Source: Diphasiastrum complanatum
Lineage: Eukaryota; Streptophyta; Lycopodiopsida; Lycopodiales; Lycopodiaceae
Reading direction: 5' to 3'
Length of the DNA stretch: 64,000 nt
NCBI GenBank assembly: GCA_029204225.1
Contig: CM055098.1
Coordinates: 3,705,607 to 3,769,606 of the forward strand
Shown here: positions 11,291-22,290 of the stretch, piece after piece
How the letters are laid out: each line of letters opens with the position of its first letter
Position numbering within the stretch: position 1 is the first letter of the stretch
Made by a program: the position numbers and the translations under genes
Notes under the pieces: generated by a model
Told to the model about the DNA's origin: nothing
Database searches by the model: none
Seen by the model: the letters and a program-made list of their open reading frames with translations, nothing else

Positions 11291-12050
11291 TGTGGAAATC
11301 TACAAAATAGGACCAAGAACGGATCCTAAAATGATCCACAAGAGGGATTGGATGTTAGATACAATTGATCTATCAATCTTCACAGGAGTTAGATCAATCT
11401 AGATCAATTCTAGGCATGGAAATATAAGAAGAGCAATCAATAATGAAGGTAAATGTACTTGCTGTTTCACACGTGTGAAAATTGTTAGAGTACGGAGTCC
11501 AGCCTGAAAACAAGTTACACTATGATAGAAACTCAAATCAATCAAAACAATTGAAGACAAATGGAGAGATTGACACAAAATTGCTTCCAAAATCAAGATT
11601 GGTGTTTCATGTTGATTATGGCCAAATATGCCTCTTGGAGCTCGTTGTACTGATCATGCATCAGATCTCACACGTGTGAGGATGCTCTGAATATGATGAA
11701 TCATCATGCAAATTTGACACTTGGATCAAACTTTCTATTTTGTGCACTTTTGGTCCATTTTCCTTCTATGTGGAGAACTATTAAGAAATCTTCTATAAGT
11801 CAAAACTCGCCTACTTCAGCCTTTTCCACATGTGTGAGCAGACCTCTACACATGGGATGTGACACCTAATCTAATGATGTGGCTCATGCAATCAATAGAT
11901 TGATGCCATGTGTCATATGACTAGAAAACTAGATTTTGGCCTTCTTAGCCACTAGAACTTGAATCAAATCAAATGCACAACCTTTATGATTATGGTACAT
12001 GACAAGTACATTAATCTCACATGTGGGAACAAGCTTCACACATGTGTAAT
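11291..12050 (-). repeat. LTR with repeated CACACGTGTG-like palindromes (antisense)
   Basis: The right-hand neighbour of the primer site, so it is the 5' LTR of a minus-strand element; its minus-strand end is ...TTTCCACA. It contains near-palindromes of the type CACACGTGTG at about 11468, 11667 and 11827, plus relatives near 12020-12045. A second, inverted and diverged copy lies at 32830-33560. The outer boundary is not found. The palindromes resemble G-box/E-box cores (CACGTG), known plant bHLH/bZIP sites; a regulatory role is inference. Confidence 0.68.
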
Positions 12051-13271
12051 CATCCTATATACATAGATTTGGCCTTGACCAAGCATAATTAATGCATTTT
12101 TCACAGGATCAGTTTTTCGATCACAAGGGAAAAGCTCCACAAAAATCCAACCCAATAGTTGAAAATTCAAAATTTGACCCAAGGGTAGAATAGTCAAAAT
12201 TCGACCCAGGGTCGAGAAATCCAAAATTCGACCCTAGGGTCGAAAACCAAAAAATCAATATTGACTTTGACAGTGAGTTAGAACCTCAATAGAACGAGCA
12301 ACATCAGAGGGTCAAAATTCAACCCAGAAGATCAAATCGACCCATACAGCCTCCATCCTGATTCACGGATGATCCGGCCTGCTATTTTGTGCAGGAACCA
12401 AACACAACTCATGCGGGTATGTCAACACCTGATGCTGACATTCAGTAATGAGCATCCTGAAAACCCTGTATATACTTATTCTTGGAAAAACACAAAAAAT
12501 TATGAAGGCTCGAATTTCCAACAAAGGATCAAAAGATTCAGGATCAAATTTTTCTGACCCAAGCATATTTTCCAATCCAATGTCATTCTTGTCAAAGAGG
12601 TCTAATAAATCTGACCCTTACATAGATCCGACCCAGTGTATAAATTCTAAGCCTTTGTAAAATTCTGACCCTTTGTATTGTCAACTCAGAAATCTGACCC
12701 ACGTCGCGACGTTGACAGGCCGCCTACTTCAATGTACTGATTATCTGACTTCCAATCATCAAGGAAGATCTGGATAGTCAATGCACTGATCAGGCTATCA
12801 TCCTTCAGGCGTTTTGTTGCTAATAGTTAAGTTTAGTTTTCAGTTAGTGTAATCAGGTATCTATCAATGAACTCAACTGAAGCAGTTTTGTGCCTACAAT
12901 TTTTGCGCCCAGCTTCAAGCACACATTGTACTCATTTTTTATTATTATCAGATGGATTTTTGTTCCACTACTATTTTGTTCTATTGCGCATTGTGATTTT
13001 TGAATATCCTAAACTCGTCTTTACTGCTAACTGCCGCATTTCCGATCCACACCTTCTCACCACGTCCACTACAAATATCGATTTCTCTTATTTCCTACAC
13101 ATCCTTCCTAAAATTCCCTTATGACGATCGTTCTGATCTTCCCCGAAACTCCGGTCGAAGGAATTTTGTTGATTCCTGCCATCCGGACCACCTGCACCCT
13201 GTACGGTGGTGTCCCTTCTCATGCTGTTTTTCTTGGTGAAGATGCCGACGTTGGCTCCATCGAAGCATATG
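12051..13271. other. Unassigned DNA with short palindromes
   Basis: No protein recognised. Frames at 12867-13124 and 13121-13498 (+) have no motif, and the second runs into LTR G1. Notable only for the TCGACCC palindromes (listed separately) and recurrent CTGACCC strings at 12.54-12.70 kb. Confidence 0.45.
12198..12243. repeat. Pair of TCGACCC...GGGTCGA palindromes
   Basis: Two successive inverted repeats, TTCGACCCAGGGTCGA and TTCGACCCTAGGGTCGAA, lie about 10 bases apart. Further half sites (TTCGACC, TCAACCC, TCGACCC) occur to 12.35 kb. Confidence 0.75.
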
Positions 13272-13596
13272 GCTACCAGTCTCACAATCAAGGATACACT
13301 AGTGAGAGCCTAGTAGGTATACTTATACCCTCCAAGGCCCATGCACCACTAGTAGTGCACTGTGACACCTTACTAGACACCTATGTAGCCTATCTGGGCC
13401 ACGTCATTCAGATCCTCAATGACTCACTGATAGACCCATACAAATCCACCATCATGAGTTTAGGCCTACAACCATTAATTATGACCTTATACAAATAAGG
13501 GCCCCAATTCCCTTATAGTCACAATTATCTTACTACTTTTTGGTCTGCTGATCCCTAGCATGGACATGCTACTCGAGACCAGTCGTGGGCATGACA
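13272..13596 (-). repeat. Gypsy-G1 3' LTR, copy 1 (antisense, partial)
   Basis: On the minus strand the LTR starts TGTCATGCCC right after a polypurine tract. The sequence is shared with 20845-21120 and 31200-31725. Compared with the 31-kb copy it stops at about 13272, so its 3' part is missing. Confidence 0.8.
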
Positions 13597-13613
13597 TTCT
13601 TCTCCCCTTATTC
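13597..13613 (-). other. Gypsy-G1 polypurine tract
   Basis: GAATAAGGGGAGAAGAA on the minus strand, preceded by a TTTTGAGGACAAAACTT block like that found before the 3' LTR of many plant Ty3 elements. Confidence 0.8.
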
Positions 13614-13739
13614 AAGTTTTGTCCTCAAAACTTAACGCTAGGGAATTTTTCCTTAAGATCTCTTCCTATTACCAGGAATCATTATCGTATGAGTGACTCT
13701 TCCATCAAACCAGAAGCTTTCCATTTTTCTTGGGTACAA

Positions 13740-15430
13740 TTATGATAGGCGACACCATTCCATATGCTCGACCTCATAGATGAACCCAGCCTCTATTAGG
13801 AGTTGTAACTCTTCCTTGATATTTGCTCGGTATATGGGATTGCATCTATAGGGCCGACTAGCTACCGGGGTAGCATCAGGTGTTAGGGGTATAGGATATA
13901 TGGCAACTGTGGGACTCACTCATTTTATGTCTTTGTATGACCATGCAAAAACATGGCGATACCGTCAAAGCTGTTTCTCTAAGACTCTACGCTGCTCTCG
14001 ATTAAGGTGAGATCCAATATGGACAATTCGATCCTCATTTTCATTAGGGGTTTTTAGTTTTAATGTGACCGTCTGGGCTGGTCCATCATAAGGCACATCC
14101 CCCTGAGGTTCTCATTGGGCTTGAAGCAACTGGATAGTAACATCCTCAATCGTATAGTCCTTGAAGTATTGTGGCATATCGGGCCCCTCTGGTGCGTACG
14201 ACACTTTAGATTTGATTTTCCTCGCGGACTTGGAAGTAGAGGGTTTGGTAGCGGATGGTGGAGTTGTTGGTCCAGAAGGCTCATCATCACGTACATGTGT
14301 CCAATCTTTGGGTGGTTCCATTATGATAGAACATTTCATTTTCTCTTTCATAGACAGCTTGCGTTTCAAGGCGTCAGCAGAAAATGATGGTTGGGCTTTT
14401 CACATAGGGGGTCTAGCGTCAGGTATGTCATGTAGGAGAGACTCATCTATCGCAAAAAGGGTCTTAGTCTCATGGATATCCCATTGGATAGTAAGTGTTT
14501 TAACATGGTAAGTCTTCATTGGATCGGTCCTAATCTTGCTTATTGTTGTTAATGGGGATAACGGCTTAGGAGATTCCGGAATAAGACGTTGTGGTTGTGC
14601 TCCCATATATTCTAAAATTGCCATGTCAAAAATTTCCTCCAAGTCATGGGGTGGATGAAAGTGTAAAACGATTTCGTCATGTACATACAATGAAACGGAT
14701 TCATTAGTCGGTAGGCAAGCAACGTTTAGCAACTCATCATTGTGTGGAAGAATTTCAACATATCGAACATTAAACATAGGTGTATTTAAAGTGATTGATG
14801 ATTCACCTGGCCCCTCTTCGTGATCTGAGCTACTAGTATTGATGGCGCAGTATTCGGTGTTGACACAATCAATTGTTGCTAAACTATGACTCCAGTTGAT
14901 GATATCTGTAGGATGTGTGTAGTGTCCCATTTCTTGATTTCTTGAGTTTCACAGTATGGTTCTAATAGGGATTCAGTAGTGGAAGATCCATCATCTATGA
15001 CACGTGCTGGTTTGTTCTTCCCGACCGAATCAATGGTGACTGACTGGTATCGATTACTAAATGTTAGTTGGCCCTTATTCCAGTCGTGCACTACGCGGGC
15101 ATTAGAAAGCCAAGGGCAACCAAGCAAGAGTTTATAGGAGTGGGCGTTATTGTTGGCAATGTCCAAAACAACCAGATCAAGTGTAAATTTCAACCCAACA
15201 ATTTTGACCAATACACTTGGTATCACACCTTGTGGTCGGACAACACTTTGATCGGCCATTTGGAGCTGACAATTAGGCCTATTCAAGTGATCTTGTAGTC
15301 CCCATTCTTTCATTAAGTATGTGGATATGATATTGACTCCCGATCCCCCATCCAGTAAAGCAGATACTACTCGTGAGTTTGCGTGGGTGGTTGGGAGTTT
15401 AATGTTTCCTTACTCACTTGATGGATTGGT
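13740..15430 (-). pseudogene. Gypsy-G1: retropepsin and start of RT (antisense)
   Basis: Minus-strand order: an aspartic protease with LLDGGSGVNIIS near 15345 (DGG where D-S/T-G is usual), ADQSVVRPQGVIPSVLVKI, LLLGCPWLSNARVVHDWNKG; then a long spacer (frame 14400-14930); then the RT N-terminus with FAWSYKDI, PVASRPYRCNPIYR, and EAGFIYEVEHMEW near 13770. RT then stops being readable after a PRKME remnant of the VPKKNGK motif, and the sequence jumps to the element's 3' end and polypurine tract. RT palm, RNase H and integrase are deleted. DGGSGVNI is, from memory, common in plant Ty3 elements, so the Gly substitution need not be damage. Confidence 0.85.
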
Positions 15431-16473
15431 GAGATGTATCAACTAGATAAGATAAAAATGACAACTCTTTGGACATTCTTGGTTCATAAAACACAACCAA
15501 AACTGGCACAGGCTGCTAAGGTCTCAAAAACTAGTTGACTCAGTCAAGGGTACAGTGTGCAAGTTCTAAACCTCAATATTTTAATAAAAATTTAAGGTCC
15601 TTGTGGTTCAGACAAAAACTTTTTTCAATTTCTTTTTTGATTTCAACCCTCAAGCAGATCTGTCTCACTGTGGGCGAGTTTTGTTGAGTAGAGTAGATAG
15701 CCATGCGAGTTCTATTTATGGCAACAATTTCTTAAGTCACTCAAAATGATTTTTTTACTCAGAAAATTTTTGCATAGGATATATGCGAGTTGGAAATTCA
15801 CTAAGAAATCTAAAAATAGCATGGGCAAATTTTAGTTATGGTTCTCAATATGTGTGCAAGTTAGGTTTGACCAAAATAGCAATAATTTCATTGACTGCTC
15901 AAAATTCAAACTTTTTCCACTGTAGAGAATTTGCACAGGTCATTATGGTTTTTGAGCCATAATGACAATGGGCAAATTTTGTTTTAATATTTTTTTGAAA
16001 AAGTTTGGTTTGAGATAATGTTTTTGACAAGGATGAGCTCCAGAGAACTCCCATACTGTACCGATGGATTTGGCACTGTGAGATCTGTATTCCTGAAGAT
16101 GGGCGAGTTTATCCGAGGTGATTTGGTGTGTGATCGTTGTCAAGTACAGGCCAAAATAGCTAATTGGTCCACTTTTTGTCCTTATAGAAACTCACACAAG
16201 GGGTATTCAGAAAGCTGATATTATGTTCAGGTTTTGTGCAAGTGCGCGAGTTCTGTTGGTGAGGTTTCATGCAAAAATTCAACCAAATTCAGAAAAATTG
16301 CTAAGAAAATACTTAAAATTTTTTCCAAGTTCCTTGGTTTTTTCCCCTATCCAAAATGAGGTAGTACAATAGGTTTAATGGAAGAGGGATTAGTGAAAAA
16401 CAAGATGAATGAGAGAAGAAACAAGAAAACCAATGGAAAGGCAAGGAAAAAAAAAGCAATAGAAGTAATAAAA
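15431..16473 (-). other. Gypsy-G2 leader, no gag recognised
   Basis: Internal region 3' of the G2 primer site on the minus strand. No gag frame is readable. It holds a spaced series of GCGAGTT or GCAAGTT words (near 15563, 15676, 15705, 15786, 15854, 16103, 16248) and a hairpin at 15937-15963 (TCATTATGG loop CCATAATGA). The junction with G1 at about 15430 is abrupt. Confidence 0.55.
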
Positions 16474-16491
16474 TGAGCGGGAACGGCGCCA
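16474..16491 (-). promoter_or_regulatory. Gypsy-G2 primer binding site
   Basis: The minus strand reads TGGCGCCGTTCCCGCTC, close to the TGGCGCCGTTGCCGGGG site typical of Athila/Tat-type plant gypsy elements. It lies one base from the LTR end. Confidence 0.82.
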
Positions 16492-16492
16492 A

Positions 16493-17249
16493 TGTTGTAC
16501 TTTTAGTTCTTCTCTAGGTTCTACTATGGCAGTCTCCCATCTAGTAGAAGTAGAAATGATCTTAAGGTCATTGTGTAGGGTGAGTATGGATAAGATCCAC
16601 TCAAATCTATTGGTTGTCTAGATCTCTTCTAAGGTGGTCTCCCTACTAGAAGTTATAACAAATTAGAAATGTCATACTATGTTCACTATGGCGGTCTCCC
16701 AACTAGTGATTCCTTACTTAAGAAATAATCAACACTAATTAACTCCACGGAGGGAATGTGTAACAAGGTGAGAGAGAGAAATATCCCATAAGCACATTCA
16801 CCATAAAACATAAACCAATGGGAAAGCCTTGTGGGGCTCGAGCACCTACCACAAGGTATTCTATCACCAATGGTGAACACAAGTAAGCAAAACAAGATTA
16901 CACAAAAGTGTTTCTATTAATCCAATAGCTTGTACAAGTGTTGTTGGAGACCCAAATCCACTTCCATATATGGAAAGAGTGGTGGGCCTAAGCTTAAACA
17001 TGCTTATGGAACTAAGTCCAAACTTAAGCTGATTAACTTGTGCACTTGCACTAACTTAGAAATTAAACTTAACTTGAACTTAGAAATTAACTTAACTTAG
17101 GAAAGACTTTCTAAGTTGAACCATTACAAATGACTGTTTGTATTAGTTAAACTTAAATAGTAAAAGGTCTAAGTATAAGGTTTTCCTAATCTGAATACTT
17201 GTGGGCTTACAAAACACATGCCACAGTAATTTCTATGTTGGGGCTAACA
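16493..17249 (-). repeat. Gypsy-G2 5' LTR (antisense)
   Basis: 757 bp, starting TGTTAGCCCC and ending GTACAACA on the minus strand, giving TGTT...AACA inverted ends. A diverged 3' LTR of the same family lies in sense at 34178-34748, with its own polypurine tract. It includes repeated GGGAGAC(C/T)GCC-like blocks near its 3' end (about 16530, 16640, 16690). Confidence 0.85.
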
Positions 17250-17411
17250 TAAGGGACAACATAATCAAAATACAGATATCATCTGATCTTTTGATCAAGC
17301 AGGTAATCCTTCTCTTAAATGATCAAGTATAACTAGAATCTAAACTATGATTTGTCAATCATAATTCATCGGATTCTTGTCCTATACTCAATAAGAGAAC
17401 GTGATGCCCTA
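17250..17411. repeat. Repeat shared with 32350-32510
   Basis: About 150 bp containing GATATCATCTGATCTTTTGAT and CTTGTCCTATACTCAATAAG occur in the same orientation at 32.35-32.51 kb. LTR G2 is inserted at its left edge. Confidence 0.8.
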
Positions 17412-18526
17412 GCATAGGCAACTCAATCAAGGACAAATATACTTGTCAATGAGATTGCCTTCCAGAAATATGCTCAAAGCATTTTCTCCCTCACCTGATT
17501 TGTTCTTTCCGTCTGACCAATAGTCAGAAGAACTTAAGCTCAGAGTCATCTCTTGTTTAGTGAATACGGCCGACCAAATGTGACCAATAAACCTTGGATC
17601 ATGATCATTCATATTGTCACTTTGTAATCCGTAAAGTCTAAATAGCGCATTAATCTGGTATATTTTGGAAAGAACGGAAAGAACAAATCCGTATATTCTC
17701 CAATCACGACTTTCCAAATTCCCGAGATCATACCATATAGAGTGCATCACAATTCTTAGAAGACACATGAGTTGTTCCAAAAAGTCCTTTCCAACAGAAA
17801 AGTTTCAAACTTTTGCAACTCACTTATGGTGCCTATATAAGGATTGTAATTCAAAAACGCCCTTAATTTAGCTAGCCATGGCACAAAGTGTCATTCCAAA
17901 GTTAGGGTCCAATCTAGAATTTATTCTTAAGTTCTAATCTAGAATAACTTAAGAATCATCGGAACTTCATTACATGAAGCTCTATCTTTTGGCTACTATC
18001 AACTATCAACTCTCCTGAGTCTTCCGGGATAGCATTCCATCACTTCCAATCGAGAAAAGATAAAGTCAAAAGTTCTCGTGTATTCTATGCATATAAACCT
18101 TTAAATGAATCCAAATTTGACCCTTAAAGGTTGCGACTTATAAGCAATACATTTTAACAATAATATCCATAAATAAGATCATATTGTTGATTTCCAACAA
18201 CTAACTCAGAACTAACACTCCTGACTAGGTTAGATGTATCAGATTTAGAAAATATTTAAATGTCTATGGTATGGTACCAAAACACCACATTTAATTCTGA
18301 TTCTAAATCTATCCTAGGTCAATAAGCAATTAATTCACAATGAAAAATTACTCTAACCTAGCGAGGAATTGTCTCTATACAATTCTCATCAATATGCCTA
18401 TGTGTTCACGACTAGTTTATGCATGCAAATAACTTAGTCCAAGGAATCCTTTGTAGATCCACAAGATTAAAAGTTTGTATAAAAGGTTTATGATCACACA
18501 AAGATTCACTACATAGCATATCTCTA
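17412..18526 (-). repeat. LTR-like repeat L, copy 1 (inverted relative to copy 2)
   Basis: Matches the reverse complement of 22291-23270 over nearly its full length, with an extra block around 18000-18060 that copy 2 lacks. On the minus strand it has a TATA-like CTTATATAGGC near 17834, consistent with an LTR promoter. No PBS or PPT was identified, so the boundaries are only the limits of similarity. Confidence 0.72.
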
Positions 18527-19779
18527 CAGACATCACCTAATCTGTGCACAATACTTTCTTAACCAAGAATCCTGTAACTTGATTATCCTCTAAGAGAGAA
18601 TATTTCAACTGGATATTACCTCAAAAGAATATATTGTTAGTGTGAATTTCATTCCTTGCATTAACTCACGGATCTCAGTCCTCACTAAGATCAAGTTGAT
18701 TACCACCAGCTAGGTTCATATTTCAATAGACCATCATCTTGCAATAGAATTCCCTAGTTCTGACACAAAACAATCGGACTTGTAATCGGCCACTCTTCTA
18801 CTACAAGAGTGCTTTCTAATTTCCTTATCTTACATCTTCAAACCAGATTTCAAAATATCCTATCATTTTTTATTCTTGAAACAGGTCCGTCATCTTATTC
18901 ATATAATAGATTCCTCCTCGAATCTATGATAGATGTTTCTCCTAAATAGCTCTCTTTTTTCCTACTACTCCCCCTTTTTAACAGGAAACCATACGAGTTT
19001 CCAAGAGGTGCATATCCATCTAGATTTGCCCTAGGAGAAGTTTTAAAGAAGAAGTCCGGGAAAAACTTTAAAGTCAAGAAAGGTGTTGTATTATCGTAAC
19101 CAAATACTGATAATGTCCCAACACATTTTCGTGAATGACTTATCAAAAGATCTTCTTCGTTACCAACATTGAGAATTGACCCGTAAATCAGAATTTTTGA
19201 AGATTTACATAAGAAACACAATTTAGAAAACGTTTCTATTAACCATTCCCGTGACATTGTCCAAGGTCAATGGGTAATAAAAATTACCTTCCAAGGAATC
19301 ACAAAAAAAACGATTTAATCAATGTTTAAGAAATTCACCAATATATATATTTTTATATATAGAAATAGTTTGCGGATTTCTGGTTTTGTAAATTTGAGAT
19401 ATCCTTAAGGGGTCATGACCAATATCTCAAATTTCTGACAAAACACCCGTTTTATGACCCATAGTATTTGGCATCGATTAGATTTACGACCTTACTATGG
19501 TCAACTGATCCAGTTAGTTTTAGATCTTCAATTTGGAATCGCCTGTGTCCCATACCACAAGTTCTTCCTCTACTTCAAAATCAAAGTGTCTCAAAATCCA
19601 GACTTATATGAAAAATACATAAATCGATTAAGACTAATACCACAAGTACCATTGAAGTTCTCAGGAATTTCACATTCCAACTTCAAAGTACCAATTCCAA
19701 CTCACTGAGGAATGAGTGGGAAAAAAACTCATGATTTTTATTTGCTTCACTGGTTTTTACTTTTATAGCGTGTAGGTAC
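18527..19779. other. Unassigned DNA with one 120-codon antisense frame
   Basis: The frame 18895-19257 (-) opens with MSREWLIETF and has no motif I recognise. An 84-codon frame at 19454-19708 (+) is likewise unknown. Both may be chance frames in AT-rich repeat DNA. Confidence 0.4.
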
Positions 19780-20235
19780 GCCTAAGCTTCAAGCATATCA
19801 AAAAACAGCTTTTTTCGTTTATTTTTAGTCTTTTCCATCTCAGGCTTTGAGGCCATTTGGCCTTGAGCACTTTTTCGCAAGGCAACCACGGTGCTATCAT
19901 AGGTCTTGGCCACACGGATAGCATCTTCCAAAGATTGGAGGATATACCGTTTGCACTCGTTTTGGAAATCGGCCTGCCACTACGCCAAAAGCAAATTTTC
20001 AATCAAAATCATCAATTGTGACAAAAGCCTTATGGAATTCCTGGAGGAATCCAGCCCAAGTCACTGGTTTCATGGGTAGTTCCCTCCACCATGAGGAGGC
20101 CTTGCCCTCAAGAAACAACAACATTGATGATATCCACTTTTCCTCTGGGACATTGAGCAAGCTAAAATAGCTTGATTAACGGTTTACCCAGTCATCGACA
20201 ACTTCGGGGCATTTTTATTGCAGGAAAAAGTTTCT
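19780..20235 (-). pseudogene. Ty3/gypsy gag fragment (antisense)
   Basis: The minus strand reads a retrotransposon gag (capsid) core: YFSLLNVPEEKWISSML, FLEGKASSWWRELP, then TWAGFLQEFHKAF. After a frame shift it continues with CKRYILQSLEDAIRVAKTYD and KPEMEKTKNKRKK. This matches the VP..K...A...L.G.A..WW and TW..F..EF pattern of the Pfam Retrotrans_gag family. Neither a zinc knuckle nor a protease follows. It may belong with one of the gypsy LTRs nearby, but nothing links them. Confidence 0.82.
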
Positions 20236-20384
20236 GGTTAAAAGCCCAAGCTGTATGAATTATTGGCTTGTAATTAATTGAAGAGATTTTGCATTTGTTT
20301 GATTCTCATTTTATTGCTTTGATGTAGGGGTTCATCACTGTCGGTGATGCCGGGCAAATTTTTGCGTCCCCCCCCCCCCATCGG

Positions 20385-20640
20385 AACATCAATCCTTGTC
20401 CCTTGAAAAATGACCTAAAATTCCTTCTAATTGAAGATCAGTTTTTTGTCGTAGGTCTCGCGGAAAAAAAGGAATAGGTCCATACGGAATGAAAGCAATA
20501 AATATTCCCAGAGATGCTATACCAACTGAAATAGTTGCATTTGTTAGAAATTCCAATAACCAATTCTCATAATTTATTTTAAAAAATTTTGTAAGTGAAA
20601 ACTGAAAAATTAAAAATTTACATTCAATTAACATCACTGC
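20385..20640 (-). pseudogene. ndhF: Plastid ndhF-like fragment (probable NUPT)
   Basis: The minus-strand frame contains NWLLEFLTNATISVGIASLG followed by IFIAFIPYGPI. From memory of chloroplast NdhF (NAD(P)H dehydrogenase subunit 5, a thylakoid membrane protein), this resembles its C-terminal part, which has a W(Y/F)EFLTNA..SV.IAF.GIFIA..LYGP stretch. The fragment is about 85 codons and leaves the NdhF pattern after the YGP motif. Its left edge abuts a C11 run at 20369-20379. A nuclear copy of plastid DNA is the likely explanation. Mitochondrial nad5 is the alternative but fits less well. Confidence 0.6.
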
Positions 20641-20844
20641 GGGTATAATTGTGTGAAAAGAAGCAATGTTAGTTTTTAATAGAGCCGTTTGCTTATTAAA
20701 ATTATACCAATGAATTTCATAAATAGTGTTTAAGCAATAAAAATGTCAAAAAGAACCATGTCCATGCAATGAAATCTAATTCACACAACGTTCGAAGCCA
20801 TTACGATTCAACTGAAAGTTAACTACATTTCCATGGAATGGATG
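20641..20844. other. Unassigned, possibly more organelle-like DNA
   Basis: AT-rich sequence upstream of the ndhF-like frame on the minus strand. No clear continuation of NdhF could be read. Confidence 0.35.
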
Positions 20845-21120
20845 ATGGACAAACGAACCCAACCAAACCTAGATCGAACAGATCTAGCCCCCAAGCTATG
20901 GATCAATCTCATTAAGGAATGAGGCATCACACCAGTTCCTCAATGACTCACTGATAGACCCATACAAATCCACCATCATGAGTTTAGGCCTACAACCATT
21001 GATTATGACCTTATATACATAAGGGGCCCAATTCCCTTATGGTCACAATTAACTTGCGGGTTGTTGGTCTACTGATCTCTAGCATGGACAACATACCCAA
21101 GACTAGTCATGGGCATGACA
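20845..21120 (-). repeat. Gypsy-G1 LTR, copy 2 (antisense, internally deleted)
   Basis: Minus-strand start TGTCATGCCC at 21120 is exact. It contains the CTAGATCGAAC(A/G)GATCTAG block and the TAGGCCTACAACCATT block of the 31-kb copy, but lacks about 200 bp between them. No polypurine tract is attached; it abuts Copia-A sequence directly. Confidence 0.78.
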
Positions 21121-21600
21121 CCAAAGTACCTTATTGACAAAACCAGAGGTTTTCCTGGGTCAGAATAACCATGAATCAGTCTATAATAAGTATCCATGAC
21201 TCTTGTGAGTGCAAGGATCTTAGTTGTCCTATCAATAATTCGACATAAACTACTCTATTACCTAAATCAATGATTCTACTTGCTAACGATAGATTTGTAG
21301 AGTCTAGGTACATGTAAAACATTCGATAGTAGCTTGGATTGATCATGTTGGGATATCAATGTTATAGTACCTTCACCATCGATAGTATGAGTACTATCGT
21401 CTCCAAGATGAACTTTTGCAATACTAATAGAAGTTCTTCTTCTTTGTCGATAATTGTTTTTGACTTTGTAGTGGCTTTGATTCAATGCCGGCTATTTAGA
21501 GTTTTTCTTCTTCTGTCGTTTCAAGCTTTTGTTGACATATAGAGTATGAGATGATCAAGTCGAAGAGGTGTCTTGAATTTTTTTATTGTCTTCCTATGGA
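21121..21600 (-). pseudogene. Copia-A copy 4: protease region (antisense)
   Basis: The minus strand reads VHLGDDSTHTIDGEGTI, then LSNVLHVPRLYKS, the body of a Copia protease domain after the DSG site, followed by a stretch similar to 41.70-41.89 kb of the main Copia-A copy (protease end and pre-integrase). It preserves part of the protease that is deleted from the main copy. Confidence 0.78.
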
Positions 21601-22290
21601 GTAAACCATGAAATAGACCTTGTTAGCCATAAAATACAACTAAAGGTAAAGGTTTGGTACTACCCCAGCCAAAGGGTAGTCAGGTTGGCATCAAAGATGC
21701 TAGAGAGAGATTAACACGATTTCATATAGTCCCTCTTGACAAGTCAAGACCAAACCCTTTGAACCCTTCAATTTATAGCATAACAGGTAAGAAACAGTGT
21801 TGTATAAAGTCTAACAGTACAGAGTACCATAAAGCAAAGCAAGTCTTAAGACACCCAGCTGTTACCTACCACCATCCCACAAAACAAAACTGCACGAGCT
21901 AGTTAAGTGAGGAAGACAGGTGTCATAGCTTAGTATCAGTTGTTATCCATGTCCGAAATAAGATTCACTACCTTATCAGCTTGATTGCAACTATAAAAAG
22001 TATGTCCAATCTTTCCAATCATACATTTCATAACTTTAGCAATACATTCTACCCTTTGACAAAACCGTATAAGGGCAGAAGCCATATTGATCAATATAAG
22101 AGCGAAAAAAATGCATTAGGTTCACATAAGCATTCTACATGTAAGCAGCTATCTTTCATTACATATATGAAAAGAGACATGACAATGGCCACACAATGCA
22201 AGGTACTAGAGTGGATCCATGCTATACTAGCTAGCCCCCTGGATTTTCCATGAAAAACATTCGGGAGTCCAAGCACTAAACGACTTGGGC
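21601..22290. other. Unassigned DNA
   Basis: No protein, repeat end or RNA gene recognised. Short frames only. Confidence 0.4.

Noticed and set aside
12867-13498. Two overlapping sense frames upstream of and into LTR G1
   Set aside because: The second runs into the LTR, and neither has a motif or a plausible splice structure.
14115-14511. Sense frames over the gypsy-G1 protease-RT spacer
   Set aside because: They lie opposite the antisense gypsy frame and are its mirror artefacts.
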